From positions 15,562,001 through 15,626,000 of the forward strand of contig NW_027480423.1 in NCBI RefSeq assembly GCF_051401765.1: a stretch of 64,000 nt of DNA, in the 5' to 3' direction. Of this stretch, positions 1-13,100 are shown in pieces (the stretch's first letter is position 1; each line of letters starts with the position of its first letter). The stretch comes from Calliopsis andreniformis. Taxonomy: Eukaryota; Arthropoda; Insecta; Hymenoptera; Andrenidae. The notes under the pieces are model-generated. The model saw only the letters and a program-made list of their open reading frames with translations. It did no database searches and was not told the origin of the DNA. The position numbers and the translations under genes were made by a program.

Positions 1-2140
1 ATGGTCATTTCTACGTTCCGGGCAACATAGGCTTCACTCTATGGCGTTTTTCCTCCACATCGAATAGCTACGGCCGCAGAAGTCAACGCCTGAAGCATAA
101 AATGCAATAAAAATACAACAGTCTTTCCATCCTATAACAGGAATAATTGCAACCCGTGTGAAAGTGATGGTCATTTGTACGTTCCAGGCAACCTAGGCTT
201 CACTCTAGGGCGTTGCTCTACCAGATCGAATTGTTAGGGCCTAAGAAGTGAACGCCAGAAGCATAATATACAATATAAATATAACAGTTTTTCCATTGTA
301 TAAAACGAATAATAGCAATCAGTGTGAAAGTTGTGGTCATTTCTACGTTCCGGGCAACCTAGGCTTCACTCTAGGGCGTTGCTCTACCAGATCGAATTGT
401 TAGGGCCTAAGAAGTGAACGCCAGAAGCATAATATACAATATAAATACAACTGCTTTTCCATCGTACAAAATGAATAATTGCCAACAGTGTGAAAGTAAT
501 GGTCATATCTACGTTCCGGGCAACCTAGGCTTCACTGTAGGTCGTTGCTCCACCCGATCGAATAGCTAGCGACTTACAATTAAACGCCAGAGGCATAAAA
601 TATAATAAAAATACAACAGTCTTTCCATCGTATAAAAGGAGTAATTGCAACCAGTGTGAAGGTAATGGTCACTTCTACGTTCCGGGCAATCTAGGCTTCA
701 CTCTAGGGCGTTGCTCCACCAGATCGAATACCTAGGGACTTAGAAGTCAACGCCAGAAGCATAAAATGCAATAAAGATACAACAGGTTTTCCATCGTATG
801 ACAGGAATAACTGCAACCCGTGTGAAAGTGATGGTCATTTGTACGTTCCAGGCAACCTAGGTTTCACTCTAGGGCGTTGCTCTACCAGATCGAATTGTTA
901 GGGCCTAAGAAGTGAACGCCAGAAGCATAATATACAATATAAATATAACAGTTTTTCCATTGTATAAAACGAATAATAGCAATCAGTGTGAAAGTTGTGG
1001 TCATTTCTACGTTCCGGGCAACCTAGGCTTCACTCTAGGGCGTTGCTCTACCAGATCGAATTGTTAGGGCCTAAAAAGTGAACGCCAGAAGCATAATATA
1101 CAATATAAATACAACTGCTTTTCCATCGTACAAAATGAATAATTGCCAACAGTGTGAAAGTAATGGTCATATCTACGTTCCGGGCAACCTAGGCTTCACT
1201 GTAGGTCGTTGCTCCACCGGATCGAATAGCTAGCGACTTACAATTAAACGCCAGAGGCATAAAATGTAATAAAAATACAACAGTCTTTCCATCGTATAAA
1301 AGGAGTAATTGCAACCAGTGTGAAAGTAATGGTCATTCCGACGTACCGGGCACCCTAGGCTTCACTCTAGAGCGTTGCTCCACCAGATCGAAGAGTTAGG
1401 GCCTTAGAAGACAACGCCAGAAGCATAAGATACAATAAACACGCAACAGTTTTTCCATCGTATAACAGGCGTAATTGCAACCCGTGTGAAGGTAATGGTA
1501 TGTTCTACGTTCCGGGCAACGTAGGCTTCACTCAAGTGTGGTGCTCCACCAGATCAAACAGCTGGGGCCTAAGAAGTCAACGCCAGAAGCATAAAATACG
1601 ATAAAGATGCAACAGTTTTACCATCGTATAAAACGAATAATTCCAACCAGTGTGAAAGTTATGGTCATTTCTAAATTCCGAGCAACCTAGGCTTCACTCT
1701 ATTGCGTTGCTCCAGCAGATTGAATAGTTAGGGCCTAAGAAGTGAACGCCAGAAGCATAAAATTCAATATAAATACAACAGTTTTTCCATCATATAAAAC
1801 GAGAAATTGCAACTAGTATGAAAGTTATGGTCATTTCTACTTTCCAGGCAACCTAGGCTACACACTAGGGCGTTGCTCCAGCAGATTGAATAGTTAGGGC
1901 CTTAGAAGTCAATGCCCGAAGCATAAAATGCAATAAAAGTACAACAGTTTTTCCATCATATAACAGGAATAATTGCAACCAGTTCGAAAGTGATGGTCAT
2001 TTCTACGTTCCGGGCAATCTCGGCTTCACTCTAGGGCGTTGCTCCACCAGATCGAACAGGTAGGGCCTTTGAAGTCAAAGCCCGAAGCATAAAATACAAA
2101 ATAAACAGAACAGTCTTTCCACTGTATAAAACGAATAATT
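1..2140 (-). repeat. Satellite block in inverted orientation
   Basis: Here the monomer is read as its reverse complement: CATTTCTACGTTCCGGGCAA, CCTAGGCTTCACTCTAGGG, CGTTGCTCCACCAGATCGAA and GGCCTAAGAAGTCAACGCC follow one another with the same ~166-bp spacing. All later monomers are on the other strand. The block starts inside a monomer at base 1, so the inverted domain continues beyond the left edge of the window. Monomers near its right end (1,480-2,140) are more diverged from each other than those between 120 and 1,320. Confidence 0.95.
145..1324 (-). repeat. 4-monomer (664 bp) higher-order repeat in the inverted block
   Basis: The segment 145-660 recurs almost unchanged at 809-1,324. The anchor AACCCGTGTGAA lies at 151, 815 and 1,479, two steps of exactly 664 bp, which is four 166-bp monomers. 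The first two units share diagnostic changes such as CATTTGTACGTTCC and ATCGAATTGTTAGGGCC. The third unit (from 1,479) keeps the anchor but soon diverges, so it is a decayed or partial copy. This short-period HOR is not seen in the sense-oriented part of the window. Confidence 0.85.
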
Positions 2141-2163
2141 ATAATAAATAATTATAAAAATAA
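2141..2163. other. A/T-only joint at the satellite orientation switch
   Basis: The minus-oriented monomer runs normally up to ACGAATAATT at 2,131-2,140, where GCAACC should follow. Instead there are 23 bases made only of A and T, and then the plus-oriented monomer begins in mid-unit at GCTTCTGGCG (2,165). The joint region repeats AATAATTATA twice, 12 bp apart (2,135 and 2,147), each holding the palindrome ATAATTAT. These bases do not match any part of the monomer in register, so they are either inserted sequence or a reworked A/T stretch. Confidence 0.9.
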
Positions 2164-5100
2164 CGCTTCTGGCGTTGAATTCTAAGTCCCTAAGTATTCG
2201 ATCTCGTGGAGCAACGCCCTACAGTGAAGCTTAGGTTGCCCGGAACGTAGAAATGACGATATCTTTCACACTGGTTGCAATTATTCCTGTTATACGATGG
2301 AAAAGCTGTTGTATCTATATCGTATTTTATGCTTCTGGCGTTGACTTCTTAGGCCCTAACTATTCCATCTGGTGGAACAACGCCCTAGGGTGAACCCTAG
2401 GTTGTCCGGAACGTAGAAATGACCATAACTTTCACACTGGTTGCAATTATTCGTATTATACAATGGAAGAGCTGTCGTATTTATATTGTATTTTATGCTA
2501 CTGGCGTTGACTTCTAAGGCCGTAGCTATTGGATGTGGTGGAGCAACGCCCTAGAGTGACGCCTAGGTTGCCCGGAACGTAGAAACGACCATTACCTTCA
2601 CGCTTGTTGCAATTATTCCTGTTACTCGACGAAAAAGCTGTTGCATTTCTTATTGTATTTTATGCTTCTGGCTTTGGCTTCTAAGTCCGTAACAATTAGA
2701 TGTGGTGGAGCAACGCCCTAGAGTGAAGCCAAGGTTGCCCGGAAAGTGGAAATGACCATAACTTTCATACTGGTTCAATTATTCGTTTTATACGATGGAA
2801 AAACTGTTGTATTTATATTGTATTTTATGTTTCTGACGTTGAATTCTAAGGCCGTAGCTATTGGATGTGGTGGAGCAACGCCCTAGAGTTAAACCTAGGT
2901 TACCCGGAACGTAGAAATGACCAGTACTTTCACACTGTTTGCAGTTATTCCTGTTACACGATGGAAAAACTGTTGCATATTTATTGTATTTTGTGCTTCT
3001 GGCGTCGACTACTAAGGCCCTAACTGTTCGATCTGGTGGAGCAACGCCCTAGATTGAAGCCTAGGTTGCCCGGAACGTAGAAATGGTCATAACTTTCATA
3101 CTGGTAGCAATTATTCGTTGTATACAATGGAAAAACTGTCTCTATTTATTTTGTATTTTATGCTTCTGGCGTTGACTTCTAAGGCCCTAACTCTTCTATC
3201 TGGTGGAGCAACGCCTCAGAGTTAAGTCTAGGATGCACGAAACGCCGAAATGATCATTACTTTCACATTGGTTGCAATTATACGTTTTATACGATGGAAA
3301 AGCTATTGTATTTATATCGTATTTTTTGCTTCTGGCGTTGTCTTCTTAGGCCCTAACTATTCCATCTGGTGGAACAACGCCCTAGGGTGAAGCCTACGTT
3401 GCCCGGAACGTAGAAATGACCACAAGTTTCACACTGGTAGCAATTAATCGTTTTATACAATGGAAGAACTGTTATATTTATACTGTATTTTATGCTTCTG
3501 ATGTTCACTTCTAAGGCCCTAACTATTCGATCTGGTGGAGCAACGCCCTATAGTGAAGCCTAGGTTGCCGGGAACGTAGAAATGACCATCACTTTCACAC
3601 TGGTTGCAATTATTCATTTTATACGATTGAAAAGCTGTTGTATTTATATTGTCTTTTATGCTTCTGGCGTTGACGTCTAAGGCCGTAGCTATTAGATGTG
3701 GTGGAGCAACGCCCTAGTGTGACGCCTAGGTTGCTCGGAACGTAGAAATGACCATTACTTTCTCAATGTTTGCAATTATTCATTTTATACGATGGAAAAA
3801 CTGTTGTACTTATATTGTATTTTATCCTTCTGGCGTTGATTTCTAGGTCCCTAGCTATTCGATCTGGTGGAGCAACGCCCTAGAGTTAAACCTAGGTTAC
3901 CCGAAACACAGAAATGACCAGTACTTTCACACTGTCTGCAGTTATTCCTGTTATACGATGGAAAAACTGTTGCATCTTTATTGTATTTTATGCTTCTGGC
4001 GTTGACTACTAAGGCCCCAACTGTTCGATCTGGTGGAGCAACGCCCTAGAGTGTAGCCTAGGTTGCTCGGAATGTTGAAATGTCCATAACTTTCACACTG
4101 GTTGCAATTATTCGTTTTATACGATGGAAAAACTGTTGCATCTGTATTGCATTTTATGCTTCTGGCGTTGACATCTAAGGCCCTAATTATTCGATCTGGT
4201 GGAACAACGCCCTAGAGTGACGCCTAGGTTCCCCGGAACGTAGAAATGACCTTTACTTTCACAATGTTAGCAATTATTAGTTTTATACCATGCAAAAACT
4301 GTTGTACATATATTGTATTTTATTCTTCTGGCGTTGACTTCATAGACCCTAACTATTCGATCTGGTGGAGCACCGCCCTATAGTGAAGCCTAGGTTGCCG
4401 GGAACGTAGAAATGAGCATCACTTTCACACTGGTTGCAATTATTCCTGTTATATGATGGAAAAGCTGTTGTATTTATATTGTCTTTTATGCTTCTGGCGT
4501 TGACTTCTAAGGCCGTAGCTATTAGATGTGGTGGAGCAACGCCCAAGTGTGACGCCTAGGTTGCTCGGAACGTAGAAATGACCATTACTTTCACAATGTT
4601 TGCAATTATTCATTTTATACGATGGAAAAACTGTTGTACTTATATTATATTTTATCCTTCTGGCGTTGAATTCTAAGTGCCTAGCTATTCGATCTGGTGG
4701 AGCAACGCCATATAGTGAAGCCCAGGTTGCCCGGAACGTAGAAATGACCACTACATTCACACTGTGTGCAATTATTCATTTTATACGATGGAAAAGCTGT
4801 TGTACTTATATTGTATTTTATGCTTCTGACGTTGACTTCTTAGGCCCTAACTGTTCCATCTGGTGGAACAACGACCTAGGGTGAAGCCTAGGTTGCCCGG
4901 AACGTAGAAATGACCGTTACTTTCACACTGGTTGCAATTATTCGTTTTATACGATGGAAAAACTGTTGTATTTATTTTGTATTTGGTGCTTCTGGCGTTG
5001 ACTTCCTAGGCCTTAACTATTCGATCTGGTGGAGCAGCGCCATAGAGTGAAGCCTAGGGTGCCCGGAAAGTAGAAATGAACATTATTTTCACACTGGTTG

Positions 5101-7100
5101 CAATTATTCGTTTTATACGATGGAAAAACTGTTGTATTTATTATGTATTTTATGCTTCTGCCGATGTATTTTAAGGCCGTAGCTATTCGATGTGGTGGAG
5201 CAACGCCCTAGAGTGAAGCCTAGGTTGCCCGGAACCTAGAAATGACCATTACTTTCTCACTGGTTGCAATAATTCGTTTTATACGATGGAAAAGCTGTTG
5301 TATTTATATTGTATTTTATGCTTCTGGCGTTGACTTGTAAGGCCGTAGCTATTAGATGTGGTGGAGCGACGCCCTAGTGTGACGCCTAGGTTGCCCGGAA
5401 CGTAGAAATGACGATTACTTTCACAATGTTTGCAATTATTCGTTTTATACGATGGAAAAACTGTTATACTTATATCGTATTTTATTCTTCTGGCGTTTAC
5501 TTCTTAGGCGCTAACTATTCGATCTGGTGGAACAACGCCCTAGAGTGAAGCCTAGGTTGCCCGGAACGTAGCAATGACCATTACGATCACACTGTTTGCA
5601 AATATACATTATATACGATAGAAAAGCTGTTGTATTTATATTGTATTTTATGCTTCTGGCGTTTACTTCTTAGGCCCTAATTATTCGATCTGGTGGAGCA
5701 CCGCCATAGAGTGAAGCGTAGGTTGCCCGGAACGTAGCACATACCATTACCTTCAAACTGGTTGCAATTATTCCTGTTATACGATGGAAACGCTGTACAA
5801 TTTATTTTGTATTTTATGCTTCGGGTGTCGACTTATAAGGCCCTAACTATTCGGGCTGGTGGAGCAACATCCTAGAGTGAAGCCTAGGCTGCCCGGAACG
5901 TAGAAATGACCATCACTTTCACACTGGTTGCAATTATTCCGGTTATACGATGGAAAGACTCTTGTATATTTATTGTATTTTATGCTTGGGCGCTGACTTC
6001 TATGGCACTACCTATTCGATCGGTTGGAGCAACACCCTACAGTGAAGCCTAGGTTGCCCGGAATGTGGACATGACCATAACCTTCTCATAGGTTGCAATT
6101 ATTCGTTTTATACGATGGAAAGACTGTTGTATTTATTATGTATTTGGTGCTTCTGGCGTTGAGTTCTTAGGCCATAACTATTCCATCTGGTGGAGCAACG
6201 CCATAGAGTGAAACGTAGGTTGCCCGGAACGTAGAAGTGACCATTGCTTTCACAATGTTTGCAATTATTCATTTTATACGGTGGAAAAACTGTTGTACTT
6301 ATATTATATTTTATTCTTCTGGCGTTGATTTCTAAGTCCCTAGCTATTAGATCTGGTGGAGCAACGCCCTAGAGTTAAACCTAGGTTACCCGGAACGTAG
6401 AAATGACGAGTACATTCACACTGTTTGCAGTAATTCCTGGTACACGATGGAAAAACTGTTGCATATTTATTGTATTTTGTGCTTCTGGCGTTGACTACTA
6501 AGGCCCCAACTGTTCGATCTGGTGGAGCAACGCCCTAGAGTGAAGCCTAGGTTGCCCGGAACGTAGAAATGACCATAACTTTCATACTGGTAGCAATTAT
6601 TCGTTATATACAATGGAAAAACTGTTCTATTTATTTTGTATTTTATGCTTCTGGCGTTGACTTCTAAGGCCCTAACTCTTCGATCTGTTGGAGCAACGCC
6701 TCAGAGTTAAGTCTAGGATGCACAAAACGCCGAAATGATCATTACTTTCATACTGGTTGCAATTATACGTTTTATACGATGGAAAAGCTGTTGTATTTAT
6801 ATCGTATTTTATGCTTCTGGCGTTGACTTCTTAGGCCCTAACTATTCCATCGGGTGGAACAACGCCCTAGGGTGAAGCCTAGGTTGCCCGGAACGTAGAA
6901 ATGACCATATCTTTCACACTGATAGCAATTAATCGTTTTATACAATGGAAGAATTGTTACAATTATACTGTATTTTATGCTTCTGGTGTTGCCCTCTAAT
7001 GCCCTAACTATTCGATCTGGTGGAGCAACGCCCTAGAGTGAAGCCTAGGTTGCCGGGAACATAGAAATGACCATCACTTTCACACTGGTTGCAATAATTC
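2164..7100 (+). repeat. Divergent satellite mosaic, left sense-strand block
   Basis: About 30 monomers in plus orientation form no single regular HOR, but runs of monomers recur elsewhere. 2,291-2,950 matches 7,105-7,765 (spacing 4814 bp, 29 monomers). 2,875-3,600 matches 6,361-7,085 (spacing about 3486 bp, 21 monomers), and its first 560 bp also match 10,843-11,410 (spacing 7968). The run at 4,655-5,300 matches about 10,134-10,780. Copies differ by scattered substitutions, clearly more than between copies in the HOR domain further right, so this looks like an older layer of the array. No gene is present. Confidence 0.85.
4940..4956 (+). other. CENP-B-box-like motif, representative of many monomers
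   Basis: ATTCGTTTTATACGATG compared with the known box NTTCGNNNNANNCGGGN keeps TTCG, the central A and the CG, which is 7 of the 9 defined bases. The last two G are A and T. It is the most common form of this monomer position in the window. Other monomers have ATTCCTGTTATACGATG or ATTCATTTTATACGATG, which lose the TTCG. Binding by a CENP-B-like protein is inference only. Confidence 0.45.
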
Positions 7101-10100
7101 CTGTTATACGATGGAAAAGCTGTTGTATCTATATCGTATTTTATGCTTCTGGCGTTGACTTCTTAGGCCCTAACTATTCCATCTGGTGGAACAACGCCCT
7201 AGGGTGAACCCTAGGTTGTCCGGAACGTAGAAATGACCATAACTTTCACACTGGTTGCAATTATTCGTTTTATACAATGGAAGAACTGTCGTATTTATAT
7301 TGTATTTTATGCTACTGGCGTTTACTTCTAAGGCCGTAGCTATTGGCTGTGGTGGAGCAACGCCCTAGAGTGACGCCTAGGTTGCCCGGAACGTAGAAAT
7401 GACCATTACCTTCACGCTTGTTGCAATTATTCCTGTTACTCGATGAAAAAGCTGTGGCATTTCTTATTGTATTTTATGCTTCTGGCTTTGGCTTCTAAGT
7501 CCGTAACAATTAGATGCGGTGGAGCAACGCCCTAGAGTGAAGCCAAGGTTGCCCGGAAAGTAGAAATGACCATAACTATCATACTGGTTCAATTATTCGT
7601 TTTATACGATGGAAAAACTGTTGTATTTATATTGTATTTTATGTTTCTGACGTTGAATTCTAAGGCCGTAGCTGTTCGATGTGGTGGAGCAACGCCCTAG
7701 AGTTAAACCTAGGTTACCCGGAACGTAGAAATGACCAGTACTTTCACAATGTTTGCAATTATTCATTTTATTCGATGGAAAAGCTGTTGTACTTATATTG
7801 TATTTTATTCTTCTGGCGTTGACTTCTTAGGCCCTAACTATCCGATCTGGTGGAACAACGCCCTAGAGTGAAGCCTAGGTTGCCCGGAACGTAGCACTGA
7901 CCATTACGATCACACTGTTTGCAAATATACATTATATACGATGGAAAAGCTGTGGTATTTATATTGTATTTTATGTTTCTGGCGATGACTTCTAAGGCCG
8001 TAGCTATTAGATGTGGTGGAGCAACGCCATAGAGTGGCGCCTAGGTTGCCCGGAACGTAGAAATGACCATCACTTTCACAGTGGTTGCAATTATTCCTGT
8101 TATACGATGGAAAAGCTGTTGTATTTATATCGTATTTTATGCTTCTGGCGTTGACTTCTTAGGCCCTAACTATTCCATCTGGTGGAACAACGCCGTAGAG
8201 TGAAGTCGAGGTTGCCCGGAACGTAGAAATGACCATTACTTTCACACTGTTTGCAATTATTCCTTTTATACGATGGAAAAGCTGTGGTATTTATATCGTA
8301 TTTTATGCTTCTGGCGTTGACTTCTAAGGCCCTGGCTATTCGATTTGGTGGAGCAACGCCCTAGAGTGGGGCCTAGGTCGCCCGGTACGTAGAAATGTCC
8401 ATTACTTTCACACTGTTTGCAAATATACATTATATACGATGGAAAATCTGTTATATTTATGTTGCATTTTATGCTTCTGGCGTTGACTTCTTGGGCCCTA
8501 ACTATTTGGTCTGGTGGAGCAACGCCCTAAAGTGAAGCCTAGGTTACCCGGAACGTAGAAATGACCAGTACTTTCATACTGTTTGCAGTTATTTCTGTTA
8601 TACGATGGAAAAACTTTTGCATCTATATTGTATTTTATGCTTTAGGCGTTGACTTCTAAGGTCGTAGCTATTCGTTGTGGTGGAGAAACGCCCTAGAGTG
8701 AAGCCTAGGTTGCACGGAACGTAGAAATGCCCATTACTTTCACACTGGTGGCAATTATTCCTGTTATACGATGGAACAACTGTTGTATTTTTATTATATT
8801 TTATGCTTCTGGCGCTGACGTCTAAGTCCCTAGCTATTCGATCTGGTGGAACAACGCCCTAGAGCGAAGCCTAGGTTGCACGGAACGTAGAAATGACCAT
8901 TACTTTCACACTGGTTGCAATTATTCGTTTTATACGATGGAAAAACTGTTGCATTTATTATGTATTTTATGCTTCTGACGTTGTATTTTAAGGCCGTAGC
9001 TATTCGATGTGGCGGAGCAACGCCCTAGAGTGAAGCCTAGGTTGCCCGGAACCTAGAAATGACCATTACTTTCACACTGGTTGCAATTATTCGTTTTATA
9101 CGATGGAAAAGCTGTTGTATTTATATTGGATTTTATGCTTCTGGCGTTGACTTCTAAGGCCGTAGCTATTAGATGTGGTGGAGCAACGCCGTAGAGTGAC
9201 GCCCAGGTTGCCCGGAACGTAGAAATGTCCATTACTTTCACACTGGTTGCTATTATTCGCTTTATACGATGGAAAAACTGTTATACTTATATTGTATTTT
9301 ATGCTTCTGGCGTTGACTTCTTAGGCCGTAACTATTCGTTCTGGTGGAACATCGCCCTAGACTGAAGCCTAGGTTGCCCGGAACGTAGGACATACCATTA
9401 CATTAACACTGGCTGCAATTACTCCTGTTATACGATGGAAAAACTGTTGTACTTTTATTGTATTTTATGCTTCTGGCGTTTAATTCTAAGTCCCTAGCTA
9501 TTCGATCTGGTGGAGCAACACCCTACAGTGAAGCCTAGGTTGCCCGGAACGTATATATGACCATAACCTACACACAGGTTGCAATTATTCGTTTTATACG
9601 ATGGAAAGACTGTTCGACTTGTTTTGTAGTTTATGTTTCTGGCGCTGACTTCTACGGCCCTAACTCTTCGATCTGGTTTAGCAACGGCCTGGAGTGAAGC
9701 CTAGGTTGCCCGGAGCGTAGGACATACCTTTACCTTCACACTGGTTGCAATTATTCCTGTTATACGCTGGAAAAACTGTTGTATTTATATCGTATTTTAT
9801 GCTTCAAGCGTAGACTTCTGAGGTCCTAGCTACTCGAGCTGGTGGAGCAACGCCCTAGAGTGAAACCTAGGTTGCCCGGAACGTAGAAATGACCACAACT
9901 TTCACACTGGTAGCAATTAATCGTTTTATACCATGGAAAAACTGTTGTACTTATATTGTATTTTATTCTTCTGGCGTTGACTTCACAGACCCTAACTATT
10001 CGATCTGGTGGAACAGCGCCCTAGAGTGAAGCCTAGGTTGCCCGGAACGTAGCACTGACCATTACGATCACACTGTTTGCAAATATACATTATATACGAT

Positions 10101-13100
10101 GGAAAAGCTGTTGTATTTATATTGTATTTTATCCTTCTGGCGTTGAATTCTAAGTGCCTAGCTATTCGATCTTGTGGAGCAACGCCACATATTGAAGCCC
10201 AGGTTGCCCGGAACGTAGAAATGATCACTACATTCACATTGTGTGCAATTATTCATTTTATACGATGGAAAAGCTGTTGTACTTATATTGTATTTTATGC
10301 TTCTGGCGATGACTCCTAAGGCCGTAGCTATTAGATGTGGTGGAGCAACGCCATAGAGTGACGCCTAGGTTGCCCGGAACGTAGAAATGACCATCACTTT
10401 CACACTGGTTGCAATTATTCCTGTTATACGATGGAAAAGCTGTTGTATTTATATCGTATTTTATGCTTCTGGCGTTGACTTCTTAGGCCCTAACTATTCC
10501 ATCTGGTGGAACAACGACCTAGGGTGAAGCCTAGGTTGCCCGGAACGTAGAAATGACCATTACATTCACACTGGTTGCAATTATTCGTTTTATACGATGG
10601 AAAAACTGTTGTATTCATTTTGTATTTGGTGCTTCTGGCGTTGACTTCTTAGCCCTTAACTATTCGATCTGGTTGAGCAGCGCCATAGAGTGAAGCCTAG
10701 GGTGCCCGGAAAGTAGCAATGAACATTCTTTTCACACTGGTTGCAATTATTCGTTTTATACGACGGAAAAACTGTTGTATTTATATTGTATTTTATGTTT
10801 CTGACGTTGAATTCTAAGGCCGTAGCTATTCGATGTGGTGGAGCAACGCCCTAGAGTTAAACCTAGGTTACCCGGAACGTAGAAAAGACCAGTACTTTCA
10901 CACTGTTTGCAGTTATTCCTGTTACAAGATGGAAAAACTGTTGCATATTTATTGTATTTTGTGCTTCTGGCGTCGACTACTAAGGGCCTAACTGTTCGAT
11001 CTGGTAGAGCAACGGCCTAGAGTGAAGCCTAGGTTGCCCGGAACGTAGAAATGATCATAACTTTCATACTGGTAGCAATTATTCGTTGTATACAATGGAA
11101 AAACTGTCTCTATTTATTTTGTATTTTATGCTTCTGGCGTTGACTTCTAAGGCCCTAACTCTTCTATCGGGTGGAGCAACGCCTCAGAGTTAAGTCTAGG
11201 ATGCACGAAACGCCGAAATGATCATTACTTTCACATTGGTTGCAATTATACGTTTTATACGATGGAAAAGCTGTTGTATTTATATCGTATTTTTTGCTTC
11301 TGGCGTTGTCTTCTTAGGCCCTAACTATTCCATCTGGTGGAACAACGCCCTAGGGTGAAGCCTACGTTGCCCGGAACGTAGAAATGACCACAACTTTCAC
11401 ACTGGTAGCAATTAATCGTTTTATACCATGGAAAAACTGTTGTACTTATATTGTATTTTATTCTTCTGGCGTTGACTTCATAGACCCTAACTATTCGATC
11501 TGGTGGAACAACGCCCTAGAGTGAAGCCTAGGTTGCCCGGAACGTAGCACTGACCATTACGATCACACTGTTTGCAAATATACATTATATACGATGGAAA
11601 AACTGTTGTATTTATATTGTATTTTATCCTTCTGGCGTTGAATTCTAAGTGCCTAGCTATTCGATCTGGTGGAGCAACGCCATATAGTTAAGCCCAGGTT
11701 GCCCGGAACGTAGAAATGACCACTACATTCACATTGTGTGCAATTATTCATTTTATACGATGGAAAAGCTGTTGTACTTATATTGTATTTTATGCTTCTG
11801 GCGATGACTCCTAAGGCCGTAGCTATTAGATGTGGTGGAGCAACGCCATAGAGTGACGCCTAGGTTGCCCGGAACGTAGAAATGACCATCACTTTCACAC
11901 TGGTTGCAATTATTCCTGTTATACGATGGAAAAGCTGTTGTATTTATACCGTATTTTATGCTTCTGGCGTTGACTTCTTAGGCCGTAACTATTCCATCTG
12001 GTGGAACAACGACCTAGGGTGAAGCCTAGGTTGCCCGGAACGTAGAAATGACAATTACATTCACACTGGTTGCAATTATTCGTTTTATACGATGGAAAAA
12101 CTGTTGTATTCATTTTGTATTTGGTGCTTCTGGCGTTGACTTCTTAGGCCTTAACTATTCGATCTGGTTGAGCAGCGCCATAGAGTGAAGCCTAGGGTGC
12201 CCGGAAAGTAGAAATGAACATTATTTTCACACTGGTTGCAATTATTCTTTTTATACGATGGAAAAACTGTTGTATTTATTATGTATTTTATGCTTCTGAC
12301 GTTGTATTTTAAGGCCGTAGCTATTCGATGCGGTGGAGCAACGCCCTAGAGTGAAGCCGAGGTTGCCCGGAACCTAGAAATGAACATCACTTTCAAACTG
12401 GTTGCAATTAATCCTTTTATACGATGGAAAAACTGTTGAATTTTTATTGCATTTTATGCTTCCGGCGTTGACTTCTAAGGCCTTAACTATTCAATCTGTT
12501 GGAGCAACACCCAAGGGTGAAACCTAGGTTGCCCGGAAAGAAGAAATGACGTTAACTTTCATACTGGTTGCAATTACTCGTTTTATATGATGGAAAAACT
12601 GTTGTATTTATATTGTATTTTATGCTTCTGGCGTTCACTTCTTAGGCCCTAACTATTCGATCTGGTGGAACAGCGCCCTAGGGTGAAACCTAGGTTGCCC
12701 GGAACGTAGAAATGACCATAACTTTTACACTGGTAGCAATTATTCGTTTTATACAATGGAAAAACTGTTCTATTTATTTTCTATTTTATGCTTCGGGCGT
12801 TGACTTCTAAGGCCCTCACTGTTTGATCTGGTGGAGCAACGCCCTAGAGTGAAGCCTAGGTTGCCCGGAACGTAGAAATGACCATAACTTTCACACTGGT
12901 TGCTATTATTCGTTCTATACATTGGAAAAACTGTTATATTTATATTGTATCTTATGCTTCTGGCGTTGACTTCTTAGGCCCTAACAATTCGATCTGGTGG
13001 GACAACGCCCTAGAGTGAAGCCTAGATTGCCTGGAACGTACAAATGACCATCACTTTCACAAGGGTTGCAATTATTCCTGTTATAGGAGGAAATACTGTT

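Noticed and set aside
2141..2163. Transposon end or target-site duplication at the orientation switch
   Set aside because: There are no terminal repeats, no flanking duplication and no coding remnant. The 23 bases are simple A/T sequence, better explained by an inversion or end-joining junction.
4449..4760. Open reading frame of 103 codons on the minus strand, and a similar one at 41,124-41,435
   Set aside because: Each spans about two satellite monomers and reads the same bases as every other monomer. Overlapping frames are open on both strands. There is no start context, domain or codon pattern, and they lie in a tandem non-coding repeat.
2875..6361. Treating the 3486-bp spacing in the left mosaic as the same HOR as copy A (also 3486 bp)
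   Set aside because: Both are 21 x 166 bp, but the monomer types and diagnostic changes are different, so the equal length looks like a coincidence of monomer number.
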